A stretch of 64,000 bases of DNA, taken from NCBI GenBank assembly GCA_951802425.1, contig OX637796.1:1302001-1366000 (forward strand), given 5' to 3'. Position numbers and translations under genes: made by a program. The stretch comes from Clavaria fumosa. Its lineage: Eukaryota > Basidiomycota > Agaricomycetes > Agaricales > Clavariaceae. A model generated the notes under the pieces. That model was given only the letters and a program-made list of their open reading frames with translations. It did not search any database and was not told where the DNA came from. Shown here in pieces: positions 47,955 to 61,011 of the stretch (positions within the stretch are counted from its first letter, which is position 1; the number at the start of each line of letters is the position of its first letter).

Positions 47955-48784
47955 CTTGAGAGTTTGCCTGTAAGAAGTATATGTTATAGACGCACTAGTC
48001 CGCGCGAAAGATAGTATTCACAAGTCTGCAGCAGCTCGAGCAAGCTGGGATGGCGTGAGCTCTGGTGGCATATTGACCTAGTCGATAGGATGCGCCAGGC
48101 CTCAGTGATCATGCAGAGCAACGTATACCCTGCCCCTCGCTGTAGCCCATCGCGCCTTGTAAATGTTTGGGACGGCGGCCATTCCTAACGACCCTGTGAG
48201 GTGTCAATCAAAGTTTACAACCAAAACGGAGAGTATATGTTTGGGACGGCGGCCATTCCTAAAGACCCTGTGAGGTGTCAATCAAAGTCTTCAGCCAAAA
48301 CGTGTGAGAGGAGAGCTATGTGTAGCGCGGGCCGCTGTGCCGTGAGTATTGCCAGTGGGCGTCAAGTCGAGTACCACCGGGACAGCAGGAAATTTCAACC
48401 AAATGCAGGAACTTATTTGGACTCACATCATGCCGATCACTGACCCGGTGATAGACGGTGGCACCCGAGCATCCTAACACTCGCAAAAAGGTTTGTCCAC
48501 TGGAAAGTGTGGCTACTAATAGGTGGTGGGAAAGAGGGGCCACAGTTGTGTGCGAATTCTGCAGTGGAGAGTGCCCATGATGGTGATACGGTAACTCAGA
48601 TCCTACTTTCTTTTTCAGGGCGACGATCGCTATTTATGGTAATCATGCTCGGTCCGAGGGCTTACTGTAAACTCTCTCCTCGGATGTTGCGCCACCCACA
48701 CTTCAGTGTAGCCTGAGACCTATATTACTATTGGTCTCGCCGAGGTGTGATGTTGTACACAACACATTGAAATGTGTCACAATG
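47955..48784. repeat. Upstream unit of copy 5 with about 73-bp tandem duplication
   Basis: The segment around TGTTTGGGACGGCGGCCATT occurs twice in direct order (about 48167 and 48239). The distal part repeats the 44.0-44.4-kb spacer. No gene supported. Confidence 0.6.
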
Positions 48785-49415
48785 ACAATCCGTCCCTCTC
48801 TTTCCTGCCCTCTCATCTGCTGTGAACCATGACGACCTTCCTCTCGTCGAAGACTGCTCTACTTCCAGACGCCAATGCGCTCGCGCGTCACCACGAGCTC
48901 CGAGACGGCTCGTGCTGTCCCCTTCCCAGACACGCCCGGGTCCACGGGTCTTGCCGTACTTGAGGTGGACTCATGCGCACAGATACGATATCCGCTTCTA
49001 GCTCCTCTGTCCTAAGACGACATTGAGAACTCTACGCGTACCTTGTTAGGATATATACTCGTGCACAGGAGCAAGGCCTCATAAACGCTGAATACGGGTA
49101 GATTTTGCCTTTCTGATCTCGCGCTGCTGGTACCTAGCGCCGGGCGGCACCCCTCAAATTTCTCTTGAAGCCGGCAATATATGTCATGACACTCTCCCTT
49201 ACGCAACGCTTCAATACCATTCCTCCACGTAGACGCCGCGCTTCGGCCTCAGAGCGATGTCATGCAACCGTTAGTCTATGGCACCTTCCAGGCGTACCTC
49301 CGAAGGCAAGTGAGCGATCACCTTCCCTCGTTTGCTCTACCCTAACTTGTCCTCTACGCCAAACAGCACTCAGAGCCAGCTCGCCGTCGCCCTTGACCAT
49401 GCGTGAGGCACGCGT
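48785..49415 (+). pseudogene. PUT1 fragment 5 (plus strand)
   Basis: Exon 3 sequence (LLPDANALAR region, 48835-49060), the fused microexon zone, MTLSLTQRFNTIPPRRR (49183-49240), LVYGTFQAYLRRQ (about 49270) and a short TQSQLAVALDHA remnant. It lacks the LTA4H piece. Broken frames. Confidence 0.85.
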
Positions 49416-49562
49416 GAGGGTTTGGACGTGTCTGCACTACATAATCTGAATGCACTACATAATCTTACAGTTTAAAATACATACGACGCTTCTACGACGG
49501 GCCACAGAGACACCGCCGGTCTAATTTGGCCACCAGCAGTCAAACTAGAAGCTGAACCGGTC

Positions 49563-51128
49563 TCAAACTTGAGGGTTTTCAGTGCTTATCATTTGCATAC
49601 TGGCATCTCTGGCATCCCAAGGTGGCTTGACCGTATTTCCAAGAGTGCCAATCATCTTGTCCTTGGACTTCGTTGAGACCCGTGGACCTGTTTTCTTATA
49701 CGTGCCGCGCAAGTTCAGGATGAGGTGCGAGGCCATCAAATTTGTGATGCTGTTATGCAAAGGGTTGAGGTCGATGGAGAGATATGACGAGACCAATTAC
49801 ATACAGCACACTGAATGGAGTGTTAACTGCTTTCAAGCTGGGCTGATGATAGTCTTGAGAGTTGCGTCTATAAACAATAGAGCAGACACTTACAGGGGCA
49901 AGCTGGGCGAGACACCCCACACGTCAGTATGGATTATCGTCAGAGACAACAAACTCACGATGAACATCATGGCTGTCACAAAATTCGCGACAAAAATGAC
50001 CGCGAAGTAGAAAATCCCTATGATCCATAGTCATCAGAATTGCATCTTGAGCTTCAAATAAGGGCCACACCGTCTCGGATTAAACATGCAACTAAAGGAG
50101 TAGCTGGTCCATTGCGATTTCTCCGGTAGAGACTCAGAGTGCGGGAAAGGGTAACGACAAACACTACAGTATCTGCAAGAAATCGCTCAGCCCAACGGTA
50201 CCTGGATTTTGCTGAAGCACAAACACGAACCAAATATGAGGTCGGCGACCCAAGTGAACGCAAATCGCTTTGACCTGTGCAAAAGAGAATCAGTCATTCA
50301 GGAGCGATCACAAAACCAGTGTCACAGACGGAGAGTGGGTGGCAGTCAGGAAGCAACCATGCAGTTCTATTATACTAGTCAATCATGTTTGAGGAAATGT
50401 CTCTGATTGGCTGACTGACCTGGAGGGAGTTGGAGTCTAGTGCCATCGGTGAATGCCCACTAGAATGTCATCTAGATCAGCGAAACGAAAAGCAAAGCCT
50501 GTACAAACGAAGTACAATTTTGAGAGCAATACAGCAGAGAAGCAGGAGCGTCATGGCTATTAGAACGTCACGCCGTCGGCCGTAGATCGCATAAATTCTC
50601 AGTATGAAGATGACTACACGAGGAAATGAATTGAAATTCCCGTATGACGACTAATTAACTTACTGTTGACCGTGGTCGTCATGACCAGTCTGAGTGCCTC
50701 GGCATAAATTACGTAGTGATCACACACGTCTTTAGGCCATCGCATGCGACCACCTGCGCATTTATCAGTTGAAATTTGTGGCAGAGATATCAATGAGTGA
50801 TGGCAACTTACTGCATTGTAATACGATAAACCCAAGACCAGGAATGTAGCGGTTCTTTGAGGAGATGTCAGCACACGAGCATGCATGGCCCTACTAGAAC
50901 CTCACCATCACCCAAAGTATGGTAGCAAACGACCATGGTTGCTTCCAAATCTTTTCCACCTCGTCGGAAAACTAGCAGCTGGCTTGAGCTACCCGAGGAC
51001 TGTTCGGCAAGCGACTTGGCCTACCGTGAGTATAAGATCGTACCATAACATGACTGATCCACGTTCAGCTGCAGGTCTGGTCCGCTCAGGAAGCAAATGA
51101 ACTCACCTAACGAGGCCAATCCGTACAT
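49563..51128 (-). CDS. DUF6533-type 7-TM membrane protein, array copy 6
   Basis: Starts MYGLASL at 51128 and stops at 49563 (MISTENPQV). Exon reading: AERGSVMLWYDLILT, SDEVEKIWKQPWSFATILWV, NRYIPGLGFIVLQC, RMRWPKDVCDHYVIYAEALR, IIFILRIYAIYGRRRDVLIA, WAFTDGTRLQLPPG, DTVVFVVTLSRTLSLYRR, then GIFYFAVIFVANFVTAMMF and ITNLMASHLILNLRGTYKK. No break found; among the cleanest copies. Predicted to be a polytopic membrane protein with the DUF6533 core; ligand and role unknown. Confidence 0.6.
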
Positions 51129-51868
51129 ACTTACAACTCGCCTGTAAGAAGTATATGTTATAGACGCACTAGTCCGCGCGAAAGATAGTATTCACAAGTC
51201 TGCAACAGCTCGAGCAAGCTGGGATGGCGTGAGCTCTGGTGGCATATTGACCTAGTCGATAGGATGCGCCAGGCCTCAGTGATCATGCAGAGCAACGTAT
51301 ACCCTGCCCCTCGCTGTAGCCCATCGCGCCTTGTAAATGTTTGGGACGGCGGCCATTCCTAACGACCCTGTGAGGTGTCAATCAAAGTTTACAACCAAAA
51401 CGGAGAGTATATGTTTGGGACGGCGGCCATTCCTAACGATCCTGTGAGGTGTGAATCAAAGTTTACAACCAAAACGGAGAGCATGGTTGCTGTCCGGAGG
51501 ATGTCATGTGTAATTCCGATTAGTGCCAAATCGAGCGTGGCAGGGGAACTGATGATGATGGGGCTCCACATGTGCAATTCACCGTAGCCGTGTTGACAGA
51601 ATGATGGATTACCACGGTGGCCTTGACACTCCCGCCCATCATCAAGAAATAGGTGATAGGAGAAAGGTGGGCGTCGTACCCGATCAGCTCTACGACGATC
51701 GCTATTTATGGTAAGTATGCAAAATTAGACTCGGTCCGAGGGCGCAAGGTATTCCCAAGACAGCTTCAATGTGACTCATCGAATGTTGACGAGAGCATCG
51801 TCGATTTGCGCCACCCACAGTACTGTAGAGTGTAGAATAACAATACGATTCTGGTTTTCTTCATGCTA
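51129..51868. repeat. Upstream unit of copy 6 with about 73-bp tandem repeat
   Basis: TGTTTGGGACGGCGGCCATT units occur near 51340 and 51412, with a further partial unit to about 51480, as in the 48.2-kb block. The right end abuts the 3' end of CIA1. No gene supported. Confidence 0.6.
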
Positions 51869-53211
51869 CTATCTCTTGAGTTGCCACACCCGCACGCGCC
51901 CGTCGTCCCCAGCGGTTGCGAGCAGTCCTCGACTTTCATCTCGCGGGCACCACACTGCCGCATTCACGTCGTGCACGCCGTGCGCCTCTGTAAGACGCGT
52001 CAAGAGCTTTGTCGTCACTCGTGTTTCTCCGGGAGCGGCTGATGCATCTGGGGTTTTCATCTTTTGCATAGTGGATGGAATGTTTGATGTTATTAGAAGA
52101 GAGGCCTAATCCCAAACACAGAAAGTTGTAAGAACGCACTCTAATATCCCAGACGCAGACTGCACCGTCACCGCCTGCGCTCGCTATTTGTCCGAGACCA
52201 TTCTCGTCATCATCGCCACCACCATCATGGAGATCGAGAGGGTGTACTGCGCGGCACCACGATACTGAATAAATACTCCTGTCGTGTGCGCCGTCGATGA
52301 CGTGCACCTGCGCCCATGCGTGTGGGCGCGCCGCCGAGCGGGCCCAGATGCGGATGGTGCGGTCGTCCGACGCGCTGGCGAGATGCGAGCCCGACGGGGC
52401 GAACGCGACTGACCAGACAGTGGAGGTGTGCCCTTTGAGGGTGTCAAAGCAGAACCAGTCGTCAGACGGGTCGTCCATGAATAGCTTGATGGTATCGTCG
52501 TACGACGCTGAGGCTAGGATCTGCACAAGAGGGAGCAGAGAAGCTTTGTATATCGTATGTGGTGCATCTTAAACAATGGCAGGGGGCACGCACCTCCTCA
52601 GTCGGATGCCAGGCGACGCACTTGACATCTTGAGTGTGCTCCATGAGCACTCCCATGCACTCAAAGTCGGAGTCGGGGTGAACTGCAAAGGGAAGACATA
52701 TCGGTAATGCTGTTCTAGAACGATAAAGAAAATGCGTGCCCTCCCAGATCCACACTGTCTTGTCCCTGCTGCAGCTTGCAAGCAAATTCCCGCCGCTCGA
52801 GTAGGCGACGCTCTTGCACTCGGTCTCGTGGCCCTCCAGTAGGCTCACGCATTCCCACTCGCCTTCCTCGTCCTCTTGCCCGTCGTGCTGCCGGTCCTGC
52901 TCCCAGACGCCGATGTTTGAGTCGAAGGAAGCGGTGGCAAGCGTACGCCCGCTCGGAGACCACGCAACGGCGCGCACAGTCTTGGTGTGCCCCGTCGGGA
53001 TGGTCGCGAGATGCACGAAGGCGAACGACGAAGCGGAGGCGTCATCCTCAACTGGGCTGTGGCGGAAGTAACGGTAGAGGCGGACGGACTTGTCAGCAGA
53101 ACACGAAGCAAGAATTGGTCGTTGCGGGTTCCAAGCAACATGCCAGGCGCGACTGTCGTGGCCATCGAGCTCAGCGACGGGGAGCAGGGTGAAGGGATGA
53201 CTGATGTCCAT
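51869..53211 (-). CDS. CIA1: Cytosolic iron-sulfur assembly WD40 protein Cia1/CIAO1
   Basis: The minus-strand start MDISHPFTLLPVAELDGH is followed by WD40 repeats: WHVAWNPQRPILASCSADKS, VRAVAWSPSGRTLATASFD, CKSVAYSSGGNLLASCSRDK, VKCVAWHPTEE-ILASASYDD, VWSVAFAPSGSHLASASDDR, IYSVSWC, and a last repeat VNAAVWCPRDE to GRVRVWQLKR with stop at 51869. This is the Cia1/CIAO1 propeller, the targeting subunit that hands Fe-S clusters to cytosolic and nuclear apoproteins. Removing 52683-52739, which begins with GC (GCACGC) and ends TTTGCAG, gives the family-like DKTVWIWEVHPDSDFEC; retention would also stay in frame. It is the intact parent of the CIA1 scraps in the array and lies between copies 6 and 7. 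Confidence 0.92.
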
Positions 53212-53346
53212 ACGATTAAAGAGGGTTAGGGTTTGGGTGTGAGTTTGTTATCTAATCTAATCGTTCATAATCATAATCTATCTTACAGTCTAGTCGTCAA
53301 TTTAATTTACACACTAGCAGTCAGGCTGGGCGAAACCGAACCGGTC
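53212..53346 (-). promoter_or_regulatory. CIA1 leader with telomere-repeat-like box
   Basis: On the minus strand AAACCCTAACCCT lies about 10-20 nt upstream of the CIA1 ATG. The same box, often mutated, marks every CIA1-derived scrap in the array (26.65, 26.71, 30.98, 36.22, 41.94 kb). It resembles a telo-box promoter element; function is inferred only. Confidence 0.4.
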
Positions 53347-54939
53347 TCAAGCTTCAGGGTTCCCAGTGCTGTTCGTTTGCAAACTGGGATCCCAAGATGG
53401 TTTGACCGTATTACCAAGAATGCCAATCATCCTGTCCTTGAACTTCGCCGGGATCATCGTCGATTCACGTCCGCGCCCATACACCCGTGGACCTATTTTG
53501 CTGTTGGCGCCACGCAAGTTCAGGATAAGGCGCGAGACCATCAAACTGGTGATGCTGTTGTGCAAAGGGTTGAGGTGGAGATGTCACGATGGAGAGATAT
53601 GACGAGACCCATTACGTACAGCACACCGAAAGAAGCGTTGACCGCTTTCAGGTCGGGCTGATGATCGACCTGAGTGTTGCGTCTATGAACGATAAAGGAG
53701 CGGACACTCACGGGTGCAAGCTAGGCGAGATATCCCACACGTCAGTATGGACTATCGTCAGAGACAATGAACTCACGATGAAGGTCATGACTGTCACAAA
53801 ATTTGAGACAAAAATGACCGCGAAGTACAAAATTCCTGTGATTCATTGTCACCAAAATTGCATCTGGAACTCTAGATAAGGTCATACCATCTCGGATTAA
53901 ACATGCGACTAAAGGAGTGGCTGGTCCATTACGATTTCTCCGGTAGAGACTCAGAGTGCGGAAAAGGGTAACGACAAACACCACAGTATCTGCAAGAAAT
54001 CGCTCAGCCCAACGGTACTTCTAATGCACAGACACGAACCAAATACGAGGTCGGCGACCCAAGTGAACGCAAATCGCCCCGACCTGTGCAAGAGAAAATC
54101 AGTCATTCAGGAGCGGTGCCAAAACCAGTGTCACAGACGGAGAATGAGCAGAAGTCAGGATGCAACCAGACAGTCCTAGGATACTAGTTAAGGGGGTTTG
54201 AGGTAATATCTCTGATTGGCTGACTGACCTGGAGGGAGTTGGAGTCTGGTGCCATCGGTGAATGCCCACTAGAATGTTCTCCAGATCAGCGAAACGAGAA
54301 GCAAAGCGTGTACAAACGACGCAGTACAATTTTGAGAGCAATACAAAAGAGAAGCAGGAGTGTCATGGCTATTAGAACGCCACGCTGTCGGCCGTAGATC
54401 GCATAAATTCTCAGTATGAAGACGACTAGACGAGGAAATGAATTTAAGTTTCTGTACGACTAATTAACTTACTGCTGACTGTGGTCGTTATGACCAGTCT
54501 GAGTGCTTCGGCATAGATAACAAAATGATCACAAACGTCTTCAGGCCATCGCATAAGGAAACCTGCGAAAATTTCAGCCGGAGTTCATAGCAGGGAGATC
54601 AACGAATGATGAAAACTGACTGCATTGTAATACGATAAACCCAAGACCAGGAATGTAGCGGTTCTTTGAGGACATGTCAGCACACGAGCATGCATGGCCC
54701 TACTAGAACCTCACCATCACCCAAAGTATGGTAGCAAACGACCATGGTTGCTTCCAAATCTTTTCCACCTCGTCGGAAAACTAGCAGCTGACTTGAGCTA
54801 CCCGGGGGCTGTTCGGCGCAAGCGACTTGGCTTACCGTGAGCATAAGATCGTACCATAACATGACTGACGCACATTCAGCTGCAGATCTAGAGAGGTCAG
54901 GAGGCAAATGAACTCACCCGTCGAGGCCAATGAATACAT
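53347..54939 (-). CDS. DUF6533-type 7-TM membrane protein, array copy 7
   Basis: The copy worked out in most detail. Exons on the minus strand: 54939-54918, 54879-54836, 54780-54715, 54663-54621, 54562-54473, 54425-54328, 54268-54229, 54175 onward; each junction keeps phase. They spell MYSLAST-AECASVMLWYDLMLT, FSDEVEKIWKQPWSFATILW, NRYIPGLGFIVLQC, CDHFVIYAEALRLVITTTVS, VFILRIYAIYGRQRGVLIAM, WAFTDGTRLQLPPG and LSGCILTS. Later come DTVVFVVTLFRTLSLYRR, ILYFAVIFVSNFVTVMTF and a last exon ITSLMVSRLILNLRGANS to stop 53347. About seven hydrophobic segments are expected. The junction near 54105 lacks a GT in the best phase, so this copy may be impaired or spliced differently. Confidence 0.6.
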
Positions 54940-55960
54940 CTTTACAGCTTGCCTGTAAGAAGTATATGATGTTATGGATGCACTAGTCTGAACGAAAGAT
55001 AACATTCACAAGTTTGTAGCGGCTCTAGCAAACTGGGAAGACGTGAACTCTGGTGGCATATTGACCTAGTCGATAGGGTGCGCCAGGCTTGCTTCGCATG
55101 CGTCATATCATACAGAGCGACTTATACCCTGCCCGCGCGGCCGCTTATCATGCGATGTTGGGAAGTCACCTCGCGGCCGTTCCTGATGACCCTGAAGGTA
55201 TCAATCAAAGTCCAACTCAAGTTTTCCTCTGGTGTGAGAGCATTACCTCCCGTCACCAGCAGGACAGTAGGGATTTCAGGCACTCGCGAGGCTCCACATC
55301 ATGGACCCTGTGCAATCCACCGACAAAATGATGGTGGCACTCCGGTACCTCAACGCTCGCAAGAAGGCTAACAGGTGATGGGAGAGAGGGGCGATAGTCG
55401 TGGGCGTCAAACTCTACAAGTAAACAGCAGGTGGAGAGGTTGTCGAAATGCCAGTCATGGTGACAACTCAGATTCCTAGTGGAGAGGTTGTCGAAATGCC
55501 AGTCATAGTGACAACTCAGTTTCCTATCGTGCTATTTATGGTAAGTACGCAAAATTATATCAGCCTGAACTCGGCCCGAGCCCGGATCAGTCTGTTGTCG
55601 ACAAAACTCGGAGACTCGGAGGTTTTCTGTATGTGAGAAGCACAGCAACATTCAAATGGTCTAACCCCGTATGGTGCCAGGCTTTTGAATCCAGTTAAGG
55701 GTTACAGCCAGGCTGGAACTGGAGTTATGTATCACGGCCCCTGTACGATGCGTCGTGGCCGTACGATGCGTTGTGGCCGTTTCTAAGATTGATGAACTGG
55801 CAAGCATGAGCGGTGCCTAGATCCGCAGCCTCCGCAGCCGCTGCATCATGCAGTCTGGGCGCGGATAATTGGTGACGAGGAGAGGACGTAACTCCGTGAC
55901 GCGAGTCGGAGCAATCTGCAGGTGACGCGCGAAGCTTACGGCTGTACCTTGAACACGGTC
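54940..55960. repeat. Upstream unit of copy 7, tandem duplications, then LTA4H promoter side
   Basis: Spacer homologous to other upstream units to about 55380. Two direct copies of a 47-bp segment starting GTGGAGAGGTTGTCGAAATG lie at about 55432 and 55481. A GTACGATGCGTYGTGGCC 18-mer is doubled near 55744-55780. From about 55640 the sequence is unique and should hold the LTA4H promoter. Confidence 0.55.
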
Positions 55961-58670
55961 ATGCTTGACTATCAAACACAGTCCAATTATCTCCAGATCG
56001 TGACGACACATGCATCTTTCGATTGGCAAATCGATTGGACACAAAAAATAATATCTGGATCAGTCACCCACCATCTCAGAGTAAAGAATGATAGCGTTAA
56101 CGAGGTGATGTGAGTAAAATCACTGCCGGGATTGCCGATAACACTGATCTCCTACATCTTGCCCAGCTTCGACACTGGAGACTTGCACATCGAGAGCACT
56201 TCAGTTGGCGATGAAGATGTTCCGTTCGAGCTAAAGCCCAAGGATCAAGTAAGGGGATCTGCGCTCCACATCCCCATCCCGACGTCGAGCTCTGGGTCAA
56301 CCATCATCGTCAAAGTTTCCTACAGAACCACAAAGTACGGCACGGCCTTGCAATGGTTAGAAAAGGAGTACGTGCTGTTGTCGCCCTGCATATGCGTACC
56401 TCTCGACAAAGCAATTTTTCTCAGGCAGACTCAGGGAAAATCATTTCCTTATCTCTTCAGTCAGTGCCAACCGATCTACGCTCGTTCCCTCGCTCCCTTG
56501 CAAGGTGATTTCAGAATGCTGTTGAAACGATCAACCGTTTATGACCTTTGGTTTTAGATACCCTTCTAGTAAAATTCGTACGTCATTGAGCACGAACCAT
56601 AATTGTTGCTCACCTGCATCAGACCTACAGTGCTAAAGTCTCGTCAGTGCTGCCCGTCCTACTCTCTGCTGTTCGCCAATATCCGCCCTCGGATGGGCCT
56701 CCTCATGATGGTAAGGTCATTGGACAAGAACTTGTAACGTATGTCTACGATCAGGTATGTACGGTGGCGGCATGAATACGAACTCTTGACGGTCATGCCA
56801 CAGCCTCTCCCGATTCCCTCGTACCTTGTTGCCATCGCAAGCGGGAATGTTCGATACCGTGCATTCCCAAAAATCGAGGGCGCTGATTGGACGAGCGGGT
56901 TATGGACAGAGCCTGAAGTAATGGAGGCAGCCTACAAGGAGTTCCATGAAGACACTGGAAGGTTAGTCTTCGCGATAACCACGATTCGTTATCGCTCGGG
57001 TAAGGCAAATTTCTATACAGGTTTTTGGCCGCAGAAGAGGAGATCGTGACGCCGTACAAATTTGGCGTTTACGATTTATTGGTGAGTCGGCTGGTTCTCA
57101 ATAGCCGCAGAATATATTGAAATTTATTATAGGTTCTACCGCCATCGTTTCCCTATGGCGGAATGGTAAATCTCACTCGATGTCCATGGGTCAATATCTG
57201 AGCTGTTTGGACCAGGAAAATGCATGCTTGACTTTCTTGACACCGAGTGGGTGTCGATCGTCTCGTGAGACTCATAGTTGACACTTGCCTAGCTTTGATC
57301 ACCGGAGACCGAAGTCTGGTAGACGTCGTCCTCCACGAACTGACTCATTCATGGTTCGGAAATGGCGTAACATCCTCCCATTTCTGGCTGAATGAGGGCT
57401 GGACGACATATATGGAGCGGTTGATGCAAGAGATATTATTTTCTCCAGCGCATCGCGGATTTTCCTTCGTCATAGGTTCGAAAGGTCGGTATGGCATATA
57501 GCGGAGCTTTTCTATCGTGAGACTCATGAGATACCTTGAAAGCGCTCAAGGACGCGCTGGAGCAGTATGCTCACAAGCCGAAATACCAGCGGCTTGTCAT
57601 AGACTTTGAAGAAGATGAAGGTTAATCGTATCCTTATCTGCTGTAAAAGCACGTCTTGTTTACCCCATACGCTCAGATCCAGATGATGCGTACAGCGTTA
57701 TTCCCTACGAGAAGGGAGCGAACTTCCTTCTTCACATAGGTGAAAATGACCGGTTTTGGACCGCAGCGAGCTAACCTTGGAGCAGAACGGACTCTTGGTG
57801 GACCGCAAGCGTTCCTACCGTATGTGAGACACTACGTCAACACCTTCATGGGTCAAAGTATCAACACGGATCAGTGGAAACGCCATTTGCTCACTTACTA
57901 CGCGAAATATGGCAGCCCAGAGCAGAAGAAAGCACTGCGTGGCGTCGACTTTGACGTAACTAGACATTTCTCTTGCAAAGGCGATTGTGAACGCGCTGAC
58001 GCTACATCAGGCTTGGCTTTATGGCGAGGGTGCTGAGTTGCCTATTTTGATGAATTACGACACGAGTTTGGCGGATGACGCTTATGCTCTCGCCAAACGT
58101 TGGGACGAGTCACGCACCATCGTGGATCTGTCCAGGCTCAACTTCAACAAGAACGATTTGGACAATCTGAACGGGAATCAAATTGGTAACTTTTCCCCCG
58201 TCTATTCTTAATGGTGCGTTTACGGACTGACTGTTCACTATACAGTCGTATTTTTGGAACGACTTCTGACCTATTACTCGCCTCTGCCGTCCTCACACAT
58301 CTCACACCTTGGCGCGGTCTACGAGTTCTCTCGGACCTCTAATGCTGAGATCCGCTTCCGCTTTTACGACCTCGCGCTTCACGATCCTGCGGCTCCCGCA
58401 GCCAAAACGTTTGCGCCAGAGGCCGCAAATTGGATAACCGGAGCGGACGGGAGTGGCGTGATCGGTCGCATGAAGTTCTGCAGACCGGTCTTCAGGGCAG
58501 TCTGTAAGACCGACAAGAAGCTAGCTGTAGATGTGTTCTCAAAGTCCCAGGATCTCTTTCACCCGATTGCTAGGAAGATGATTCAAAAGGTGGGTAACAT
58601 ATTTTTTGTGATCCAACCCCATTGTGTTGCCGTCTCTGAAGCCCATCGGCAGGATCTTGAGTTGGCGTGA
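55961..58670 (+). CDS. Leukotriene A4 hydrolase/M1 aminopeptidase
   Basis: A multi-exon gene starting [20 protein letters not shown] (an in-frame GTG/other start just upstream is less likely). The first intron gives [16 protein letters not shown], the next joins [20 protein letters not shown]. The M1 signature follows: PYGGM-EN (exopeptidase motif), [10 protein letters not shown] at about 57336 (HExxH zinc ligands) and [10 protein letters not shown] (third ligand). Then comes [12 protein letters not shown], the linker, and the C-terminal alpha-helical LTA4H domain ([13 protein letters not shown], [20 protein letters not shown]), ending MIQK-DLELA after an intron at about 58591-58652. Family enzymes cleave N-terminal residues and have epoxide hydrolase activity (yeast LAP2 type). 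Array LTA4H fragments derive from its first exons and second intron. Confidence 0.92.
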
Positions 58671-59190
58671 ACGGAATGCTTGGTTTTTGTGTACTTGTGT
58701 CGACTTCCAGCCGTCATCTTTTTTAGGACTCTGCGAAATCATCATAGTTTTGCTCGCGAATGGCATGCTGGATAAGTCTTTCTTCTACGAACAATGCGTA
58801 TTTTGAATTAAATTCATTCTTGTACGCTCATTACTCCTGCTGACATGGAGGGGGCAGACCGAGATCGGGGATGTGGAGACAACGATACCCCCTCGGATAC
58901 ATTACATAAGTGTGATTTGCCGCTCCTAGAAACAAGGACCGGGTATCGAGATGAGAGGAAGCATTGGCACAGGCAGCGAAAGGAGCAGGGCGCGGCGCGA
59001 CAGCAAAACTCCTCGGCCATAAAGGGTGAATTGATTGTAACAATCCACCGACCAATCTAGAAAATACGACCCACGTTGGGTCATCGTCACGCACCATCAT
59101 TACCTACAGCGGAAAGAAGCGAATGCACAGTGTCAATCGAAACAATTTCAATTTGTACCACTACCGCGGCATCAAAGACACACAACGAAA
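58671..59190. other. Convergent intergenic region
   Basis: 520 bp between the stops of LTA4H and VPS4. Short open frames on both strands (58814-59100) have no recognised family. No gene called. Confidence 0.5.
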
Positions 59191-60807
<1,617 letters not shown>

Positions 60808-61011
60808 GTGTAGAGAAGTTACGGGCAAGATACGTGGTGGCTGCGGGTAACGATCATGTAAAATTGTCTGCCGCTTTCATTGCTACACAACAGATGTGGC
60901 TGGCTGTGCAAAATCCACGTGATCCATCCATGGTTTATGTAATATCTCAGTCAGCGCGTTACACCGTGTCCATTGTCCGCACGCACTGACACACGAACAC
61001 CCTCCTTCAGC
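60808..61011. promoter_or_regulatory. VPS4/AGE2 divergent promoter
   Basis: Only 204 bp separate the two start codons, so the genes share one compact promoter region. A CACGTGATC stretch (60917-60925) contains an E-box-like CACGTG. Confidence 0.5.
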
